From NCBI RefSeq assembly GCF_030515985.1, contig NZ_CP100376.1, positions 881,306 to 892,881 of the forward strand: 11,576 nt of DNA, read 5' to 3'. Numbering within the stretch: the first letter of the stretch is position 1; every line of letters begins with the position of its first letter. This DNA comes from Corynebacterium accolens. GTDB taxonomy: Bacteria; Actinomycetota; Actinomycetes; Mycobacteriales; Mycobacteriaceae. The notes beneath the pieces were generated by a model that was given only the letters and a program-made list of their open reading frames with translations, did not search any database and was not told where the DNA came from. Shown here piece after piece: positions 6,526-11,576 of the stretch. The translations under genes and the position numbers were made by a program.

Positions 6526-7404
6526 TTGACTGTGAGCGAAGAGGGTCTCTTTTCAGCCTCTGATGTAGAGACGGGGCTAACTGGCCGCCCTGTCCGCGAA
6601 CTGCCGGAACCCGCCCCCTTGGAAAAACATGGGCCCGCCACCATCATCTCGATGTGTAATCAAAAGGGCGGCGTGGGCAAGACCACGTCCACCATTAATA
6701 TGGGGGCCTGCCTCGCAGAGTATGGGCGCAAGGTTCTCTTGGTTGACTTGGACCCGCAGGGTGCTCTTTCGGCCGGGCTGGGATTAAACCATGATGACAT
6801 CGAGGATTCGATTTATGACGTGATGCTGGATAGTCATACCTCTATCCACTCCGCCATTCATCACACCAGCGTTTCCGGCATGGACCTCGTTCCTGCCAAT
6901 ATCGATCTTTCTGCGGCAGAGATTCAGATGGTCAATGAAGTAGGCCGCGAGCACACCTTGGCGCGCGCCCTGCGTCCGGTGCGCCGGGATTATGACTTCA
7001 TCATCATTGATTGCCAGCCTTCTTTGGGTCTGCTTACGGTCAACGCCCTAGCTTGTTCCCAGGGTGTCATCATCCCCATGGAATGCGAGTTCTTCTCGCT
7101 GCGCGGGCTTGCTTTGCTGACGGATACGGTGGAAAAGGTCTCTGACCGCATCAATTTCGATCTGGAAGTCATGGGTATTTTGGTCACCATGTTTGATCGG
7201 CGGACCAAGCACGCCCGTGAGGTGATGTCGCGGGTCGTGGAATATTTTGGTGATCAAGTATTCGATACCGTCATTACCCGTACCGTGCGCTTCCCAGAAA
7301 CCTCCGTGGCCGGCGAGCCCATCACCTCGTGGGCGCCCAATTCGCAGGCCGCGCAGCAATACCGCGACCTGGCGAAGGAAGTCATAGAGCGCTCGACCGT
7401 CTAA
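6526..7404 (+). CDS. pldP: Orphan ParA-like ATPase (PldP-type, next to scpAB)
   Basis: This 292-residue MinD/ParA-type ATPase carries the deviant Walker A motif KGGVGKTT at residues 47-54 (signature Lys47, catalytic Lys52), the A' segment VDLDPQG at 73-79 (Asp74) and Walker B FIIIDCQPSLG at 158-168 (Asp162). The family binds DNA or membrane as an ATP dimer and positions cargo. No parB follows, and the gene is coupled to scpA, so it is not the ori-linked ParA. In C. glutamicum the gene in this position encodes, to my recollection, the orphan ParA-like division protein PldP, found at the septum; the symbol is given on that synteny. The start is TTG 6526 or GTG 6532: AAGGA (6514-6518) is 7 bases before the first and GAAGG (6520-6524) 7 before the second. 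An in-frame stop at 6502 excludes longer forms. Residues 1-35 are a nonconserved-looking extension ahead of the fold. Confidence 0.93.
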   Translation: MTVSEEGLFSASDVETGLTGRPVRELPEPAPLEKHGPATIISMCNQKGGVGKTTSTINMGACLAEYGRKVLLVDLDPQGALSAGLGLNHDDIEDSIYDVMLDSHTSIHSAIHHTSVSGMDLVPANIDLSAAEIQMVNEVGREHTLARALRPVRRDYDFIIIDCQPSLGLLTVNALACSQGVIIPMECEFFSLRGLALLTDTVEKVSDRINFDLEVMGILVTMFDRRTKHAREVMSRVVEYFGDQVFDTVITRTVRFPETSVAGEPITSWAPNSQAAQQYRDLAKEVIERSTV

Positions 7405-8208
7405 GTGACCGTGACGCAGCCAGAGATTACTGGGTTCCGCATTGCCTTGCGGAATTTCGAGGGGCCATTCGATCTGCTTTTGCAGCTCATCCAGGCCAAG
7501 AAGATGGATATCACGGATGTGGCCTTGTCTGAGGTGACCGACGAATTTGTTGGCTACACCCGCCAATTGGGCGAAAACGCGGATCTGGATGAGACGACGG
7601 ACTTCTTGGTCGTGGCGGCAACTCTATTGGACCTGAAGGCCGCGCGCCTATTGCCGCGGGGAGAGGTTGATGATCTAGAGGACCTGGAGCTCCTGGAATC
7701 GCGCGACCTGCTCTTTGCTCGCCTGTTGCAGTACAAGGCCTATAAGCAGGCGGCGGATCAATTTGCCCGGTGGCAGCGGGAGGCGCAGCGCAGTTATCCG
7801 CGAGCGGTGAGCATTGAGGAGCAATTTGCTGAGCTTTTGCCTCCCGTCACCTTGGGGCACACTCCGGCGAGCTTTGCGGAAATGGCGGCGGGTGTCTTTC
7901 GCCCCAAGCCGCCGGAAGAAGTTGCCACGGGCCATATTCATGGCGTCGCCGTCTCCGTGCCCGAACAGGCTGGAAAGATCCTCGAAACGCTCAAGCTTAT
8001 GGGCGCTGGGCAGTGGACAAGCTTTTCCTCGCTTACCCGGGATTGCACCACAACCATGCATATCGTCGGTAGGTTCCTAGCGCTCTTGGAACTGTTTAAG
8101 GCTAAGGCGGTTGATGCCCAGCAGGAGGAGGCGTTGGGCCAGCTGGACCTTTCCTGGACCGGCTTGGACGTAGATCCAGCCGTCGTTGCCGCAGCAAATT
8201 GGGACTAG
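7405..8208 (+). CDS. scpA: Segregation and condensation protein A
   Basis: The 267-residue kleisin subunit bridges the SMC heads in the SMC-ScpA-ScpB condensin, which compacts and segregates the chromosome. The N-terminal helical module shows the typical FEGPFDLLLQLIQAKKMDI at about residues 14-32, which binds the SMC neck. The middle, including a charged DDLEDLELLESRDLL run near residue 90, binds ScpB. The C-terminal part (about 195-240) should form the winged helix that contacts the SMC cap. The GTG start at 7405 directly abuts the TAA of the parA-like gene with no spacer and no clear Shine-Dalgarno, so translation is probably coupled; a second in-frame GTG lies at 7411. The smc gene itself is not in the window. 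Confidence 0.95.
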   Translation: MTVTQPEITGFRIALRNFEGPFDLLLQLIQAKKMDITDVALSEVTDEFVGYTRQLGENADLDETTDFLVVAATLLDLKAARLLPRGEVDDLEDLELLESRDLLFARLLQYKAYKQAADQFARWQREAQRSYPRAVSIEEQFAELLPPVTLGHTPASFAEMAAGVFRPKPPEEVATGHIHGVAVSVPEQAGKILETLKLMGAGQWTSFSSLTRDCTTTMHIVGRFLALLELFKAKAVDAQQEEALGQLDLSWTGLDVDPAVVAAANWD

Positions 8209-8245
8209 TGCTAGCACCGCCGTCGGTGGTTGTAATCTAAGGGGC

Positions 8246-8800
8246 ATGGATCTTCCGCTCATTTCGCAATTGCGGTCTCGGCTCGAGTCGATCTTGCTGG
8301 TGCTCGACTCGCCGGCATCCGTAGAGTCCTTGGCGCGGGCACTTAGCGTAGAACCAGCGGTCATTAGTGACTGTTTGCGGGCTATCCAACGCGAATTCGA
8401 CAGCCGCGGCTCTGGAATTGAGCTGCGCGAAACGCCAGAAGGTTGGCGGTTTTATACGCGCCAAGAAAACGCCAGCGCGGTGGAAGAGTTCTTATTGGAT
8501 GGGGCGCAAACCAAGCTCTCGCGCGCAGCCCTGGAAACCCTAGCCGTCGTGGCCTATCGCCAACCAGTCACGCGCCAGCAGGTCTCTGCGGTTCGCGGGG
8601 TCAACGTGGACGGCGTAATGCGCACCCTTAACCTGCGCGGGCTGATCCGCGAGCTCCCGCAGGACGAGTTCGAGGGGGCGTCGCACCGATATGAAACCAC
8701 CGAGCTTTTCCTCGAACTGCTAGGTATAGACTCGCTGGAACGCCTTCCAGATTTGGCGCCGCTGCTTCCAGACGTCGATGCAATCGACGAAGAGTACTGA
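8246..8800 (+). CDS. scpB: Segregation and condensation protein B
   Basis: With ATG 8246 the product is 184 residues, normal for ScpB, which dimerises and binds ScpA to regulate the SMC complex. Two winged-helix domains are expected: the first at about 1-80, the second beginning at the family hallmark LSRAALETLAVVAYRQPVTR (91-110) and running through RGVNVDGVMRTLNLRGLIRE. A second conserved patch is YETTELFLELLGI near residues 150-162. The start is not certain: AAGGGG (8239-8244) ends one base before the ATG, too close for normal Shine-Dalgarno use, and TTG 8186 would overlap scpA and lacks a ribosome site. The ATG gives the standard N terminus. It follows scpA by 37 bases, a gap that holds a 10-bp palindrome GTGCTAGCAC (8208-8217). 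Confidence 0.94.
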   Translation: MDLPLISQLRSRLESILLVLDSPASVESLARALSVEPAVISDCLRAIQREFDSRGSGIELRETPEGWRFYTRQENASAVEEFLLDGAQTKLSRAALETLAVVAYRQPVTRQQVSAVRGVNVDGVMRTLNLRGLIRELPQDEFEGASHRYETTELFLELLGIDSLERLPDLAPLLPDVDAIDEEY

Positions 8801-8813
8801 GGTGGGGTAGACT
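8784..8813 (+). promoter_or_regulatory. Possible promoter of the rluB-cmk-der unit
   Basis: TAGACT (8808-8813) in the context GGTAGACTCA fits the corynebacterial GNTANANT -10 pattern. TCGACG (8784-8789), 18 bases upstream and inside the end of scpB, is a weak -35. Transcription would begin near 8820, leaving a leader of about 35 bases with a good ribosome site. Assigned by eye; rluB could equally be read through from scpB. Confidence 0.4.
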
Positions 8814-8841
8814 CACGCAGGTAATTTCATATCTTCGAGAG

Positions 8842-8848
8842 AAAAGGA
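8842..8848 (+). promoter_or_regulatory. Ribosome binding site deciding the rluB start
   Basis: AAAAGGA lies 7 bases ahead of the GTG at 8856. It is the only strong Shine-Dalgarno in the gap after scpB and supports the long form of RluB with its basic N-terminal tail. Confidence 0.75.
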
Positions 8849-8855
8849 CACTTAA

Positions 8856-9767
8856 GTGACTCCTCCCGCTCGCCGTGACGGCACACCGGATAAGAAGCAG
8901 CGAGACAGCGATATCGTTGTCTCTAATGCCAAGCCGGCTCGTAATCAACACGTTTCCAAGAAAAAGCAGAAGGCCACCGCTGAATCGGTGGCGCGCGATT
9001 TGGGCGCTGACTGGCTGGTCGATGACGATAAGCCCAAGGGCGAGCGCCTGCAGAAGGTCTTGGCTAAAGCGGGTGTCGCATCGCGGCGCCACGCGGAAAT
9101 CCTCATTGATGCCGGCCGCGTTGAAGTAAATGGCAATGTCATTCTCAAGCAGGGCGTGAAGGTCAACCCCGCCGTGGACGTCATCCGCGTCGATGGCGTT
9201 CGCGTGAACGTTAACGAGGACCAAGAATATTTCATCCTCAATAAACCCCGCGGAATGCAGTCGACGATGTCAGATGATCTCGGCCGCCCCTGCGTGGGTG
9301 ACGTGGTCTCTGAAAAGGTTGCCTCGGGCCAGCGCCTATTCCACGTAGGCCGCTTGGACGCGGATACGGAAGGCCTGCTCATCCTGACTAACGATGGGGA
9401 ATTGGCCAACCGCCTGATGCACCCCAAGTATGAGGTGAAGAAAACCTACTTGGCCACGGTATTGGGCGAGGCCGATAACAAGCTGGTGCGCAAGCTTAAA
9501 GAGGGCATCGAGCTAGAAGATGGCCTAGCCAAGGCCGATTTCGTGCAGGTAGTGGACAAGAACCAGGGATTCTCTCTGGTCCGAGTAGAGCTGCACGAAG
9601 GTCGCAAGCACATCGTGCGCCGCCTGCTGAAGGAAGCTGGCTATCCCGTACAGCGCCTGGTGCGCACCAAGCTGCACACGGTCCAATTGGGCGATATGAA
9701 GCCCGGTGGGTTGCGCGCGCTCAATTCCAACGAGTTGACGAGCTTGTACAAGGCGGTGGGGATGTAA
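8856..9767 (+). CDS. rluB: 23S rRNA pseudouridine synthase, RluB/RsuA family
   Basis: The 303-residue protein converts a uridine of rRNA to pseudouridine; by similarity to RluB the target is in helix 89/90 of 23S rRNA (U2605 in E. coli numbering), but RluE/RluF/RsuA relatives share the fold. An S4 RNA-binding domain spans about 62-105, starting GERLQKVLAKAGVASRRHAE. The catalytic domain contains the family motif GRLDADTEGLLILTNDG at 165-181 with catalytic Asp168. The C-terminal part has the LHEGRKHIVRRLL motif. Residues 1-61 form an extra, basic and probably disordered N-terminal tail with runs such as KKKQK. The GTG start is supported by a ribosome site 7 bases away. The stop shares one base with the cmk start (TAATG), the usual rluB-cmk-der arrangement of actinobacteria. 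Confidence 0.94.
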   Translation: MTPPARRDGTPDKKQRDSDIVVSNAKPARNQHVSKKKQKATAESVARDLGADWLVDDDKPKGERLQKVLAKAGVASRRHAEILIDAGRVEVNGNVILKQGVKVNPAVDVIRVDGVRVNVNEDQEYFILNKPRGMQSTMSDDLGRPCVGDVVSEKVASGQRLFHVGRLDADTEGLLILTNDGELANRLMHPKYEVKKTYLATVLGEADNKLVRKLKEGIELEDGLAKADFVQVVDKNQGFSLVRVELHEGRKHIVRRLLKEAGYPVQRLVRTKLHTVQLGDMKPGGLRALNSNELTSLYKAVGM

Positions 9768-10459
9768 TGATTTCGAATATGCCTGATGAAGGCCTGATCC
9801 TCGCGGTCGATGGCCCCTCCGGAACGGGAAAGTCCACGACCTGCCGGGCCCTAGCCAAGCAGTTGGACGCAAAATACATCGATACCGGCGCCATGTACCG
9901 GGTGGCAACCCTGGCGGTATTGCGCCAAGGCGTGGATCCCGCGGACAAGGAAGCGGTGATTTCCGCGACGGCGGACCTGCCCTTGGAGGTTTCCGATGAT
10001 CCGGATTCCACGCAGGTGCTTTTCGATGGCGCCGATGTCTCCCGCGTCATTAGGGAAGACGAGGTCACCCAGAACGTCTCCGCGGTATCTGCCATCCCGG
10101 AGGTGCGGGAGAACTTGGTGGCATTGCAGCGCACGCTGGCACAGCGCGCCCACCGCGCCATCGTAGAGGGCCGCGATATCGGCACCGTGGTGCTTGCCGA
10201 TGCCCCAGCTAAGGCCTTCATGACGGCCTCTGCGGAAGTCCGTGCGCAGCGCCGGCATGATCAAAACGAAAAGGCCGGCATCGCCTCCGATTTTGAATCG
10301 GTACTGGCAGATGTGCAGCGCCGCGACGCCGCGGATTCTTCCCGCGCCACCTCGCCGCTTCGCCCCGCCGACGATGCCACTGTTGTCGATACCTCTGACA
10401 TGAGCCCGGAGGACGTCGTGCAGGCTCTTATCAACGTGGTTAAGGAGTCCCGCTCATGA
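9767..10459 (+). CDS. cmk: Cytidylate (CMP/dCMP) kinase
   Basis: The 230-residue enzyme phosphorylates CMP and dCMP with ATP, recycling cytidine nucleotides for RNA and DNA synthesis. The P-loop GPSGTGKST is at residues 16-24. YIDTGAMYR at 37-45 is the conserved substrate-side motif, and EGRDIGTVV at 134-142 is the second hallmark, in which Arg136 and Asp137 contact CMP in known structures. ASAEVRAQRR (about 150-159) corresponds to the LID arginines. Length is normal for bacterial Cmk. The ATG at 9767 overlaps the rluB stop by one base with GGGG five bases ahead; a second in-frame ATG at 9779 would drop four residues. The stop overlaps der as ATGA. Confidence 0.97.
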   Translation: MISNMPDEGLILAVDGPSGTGKSTTCRALAKQLDAKYIDTGAMYRVATLAVLRQGVDPADKEAVISATADLPLEVSDDPDSTQVLFDGADVSRVIREDEVTQNVSAVSAIPEVRENLVALQRTLAQRAHRAIVEGRDIGTVVLADAPAKAFMTASAEVRAQRRHDQNEKAGIASDFESVLADVQRRDAADSSRATSPLRPADDATVVDTSDMSPEDVVQALINVVKESRS

Positions 10460-11576
10460 GCAATAAAGATTTTGAGTCCCCAGAGGAAGAAGTCACGCAG
10501 TTCCATTACCCTGCGGGTAAGTTCGACGAGGAAACGGTAGAAACCTCGCCGGGGTGGGCTACGGACGATTTTGATGCCGAAGAATTTGACTACGACTTTG
10601 ATGAGTCAGAGTTCAGTGAGGCCGACTACGGGGACGAGGAAGACCTAGAGCAGCCCCTCAGTGAGGACGAGTGGGAGCAGCTCTCGCAGTCTCTAGGCTT
10701 TGCCGATGCCACCGAAGAAGCCTTGTGCACCGTCGCCATTGTGGGCCGGCCGAATGTGGGCAAGTCCTCCTTGGTCAACCGTTTCCTGGGCCGCCGGGAA
10801 GCCGTCGTAGAAGACCACCCTGGTGTTACCCGTGATCGCGTCTCCTACGTGGCGGACTGGAATGGGCAGCGCTTTATCGTGCAGGATACCGGCGGCTGGG
10901 ATCCCAACGTTAAAGGCATGCACGCCGATATCGCCCGCCAGGCAGAAATGGCGATGGATACCGCCGATGTCATCGTGATGGTGGTAGATACCAAAGTGGG
11001 CATTACCGAAACCGATGAGGTTATGGCGCGCCGCCTGCAAAAGTCTCCGGTGCCGGTGATCGTGGTATCGAACAAATTCGATTCCGATAACCAGTATGCG
11101 GATATGGCGCAGTTCTACGCCTTGGGCCTCGGGGATCCGTGGCCGGTGTCCGCACAGCATGGACGCGGTGGCGCGGACGTGCTGGATGAGATCCTGCGCA
11201 GCTTCCCCGAAGAACCGCGCGAGACCTCGATTACGTCGGGCCCTCGCCGCGTCGCGCTCGTCGGCAGGCCTAATGTGGGCAAGTCATCGTTGCTCAATAA
11301 GCTCACCAGCGAGGAGCGCTCGGTGGTAGATAATGTCGCCGGCACCACGGTGGATCCCGTGGACTCGCTGGTGCAGCTAGATGAGCAGTTGTGGAAGTTC
11401 ATTGATACCGCGGGCCTGCGCAAGAAGGTCAAGAACGCGCAGGGCCACGAGTATTATGCGTCCTTGCGCACCCGCGGCGTCATCGATGCGGCCGAGGTAT
11501 GCATCATGCTTATCGATGCCTCCGAGGAGATCTCCGAGCAAGACCAGCGCGTGCTCAATATGGTGCTGGAATCTGG
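10456..11576 (+). CDS. der: Ribosome biogenesis GTPase Der (EngA), N-terminal part; runs off the window end
   Basis: The frame stays open from ATG 10456 to the window edge, giving 373 codons of a gene without its 3' end. Der is a double-GTPase that assists late 50S subunit assembly. The first G domain has G1 GRPNVGKSS (97-105), G3 DTGGWD (144-149) and G4 NKFD (206-209). The second has G1 GRPNVGKSS (270-278) and G3 DTAGLRKK (317-324); its G4 motif and the C-terminal KH-like domain lie beyond the window. Residues 1-90 are an N-terminal extension absent from E. coli Der; residues 37-74 contain 21 Asp/Glu, and no Lys or Arg occurs from 23 to 97. TAAGGAG (10441-10447) lies 8 bases before the ATG, inside cmk, and the two genes overlap by four bases (ATGA). 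Confidence 0.96.
   Translation, partial: MSNKDFESPEEEVTQFHYPAGKFDEETVETSPGWATDDFDAEEFDYDFDESEFSEADYGDEEDLEQPLSEDEWEQLSQSLGFADATEEALCTVAIVGRPNVGKSSLVNRFLGRREAVVEDHPGVTRDRVSYVADWNGQRFIVQDTGGWDPNVKGMHADIARQAEMAMDTADVIVMVVDTKVGITETDEVMARRLQKSPVPVIVVSNKFDSDNQYADMAQFYALGLGDPWPVSAQHGRGGADVLDEILRSFPEEPRETSITSGPRRVALVGRPNVGKSSLLNKLTSEERSVVDNVAGTTVDPVDSLVQLDEQLWKFIDTAGLRKKVKNAQGHEYYASLRTRGVIDAAEVCIMLIDASEEISEQDQRVLNMVLES

Noticed and set aside
8215..8228. Five-base-pair hairpin CACCG/CGGTG after scpA
   Set aside because: Too short and without a T tract, so not a supportable terminator between scpA and scpB.

Overview
The window looks like a stretch of core chromosome from a Corynebacterium or a close relative in the Mycobacteriales. 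It is G+C-rich, GTG and TTG starts are common, all genes lie on the + strand, and the gene order is the actinobacterial series tlyA - NAD kinase - recN - steA - steB - Nudix - xerD - parA-like - scpA - scpB - rluB - cmk - der. The steA/steB pair and the orphan ParA next to scpAB point to the mycolic-acid bacteria. The species cannot be named from the sequence alone. No mobile element, CRISPR array, phage gene, rRNA or tRNA was seen.

Layout: bases 1-194 are the 3' end of tlyA (rRNA methyltransferase). NAD kinase (194-1075) and recN (1075-2745) follow with one-base stop/start overlaps. After 19 bases come steA (2765-3916) and steB (3931-4842), which encode membrane proteins of daughter-cell separation. 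A Nudix hydrolase of the ADP-ribose pyrophosphatase type (4842-5480) and xerD (5477-6367) close this first, tightly packed block. The pyrG gene that separates steB from the Nudix gene in M. tuberculosis (and, from memory, in C. glutamicum) is not here.

The only sizeable gap (6368-6525, 158 bases) holds a likely promoter, a perfect 14-bp palindrome on its -10/start region, and a strong hairpin just ahead of the ribosome binding site of the next gene. It probably starts a second transcription unit: the orphan parA-like gene (6526-7404), scpA (7405-8208) and scpB (8246-8800). A third unit, with its own weaker promoter candidate, is rluB (8856-9767), cmk (9767-10459) and der (10456 to beyond the window end).

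Functionally the region combines chromosome maintenance and segregation (RecN, XerD, ParA-like protein, ScpA/ScpB), cell separation (SteA/SteB), ribosome maturation (TlyA, RluB, Der) and nucleotide metabolism (NAD kinase, Nudix, CMP kinase). These are known housekeeping families. I found no convincing undescribed system; the points most worth a second look are the regulatory structures in front of the parA-like gene.
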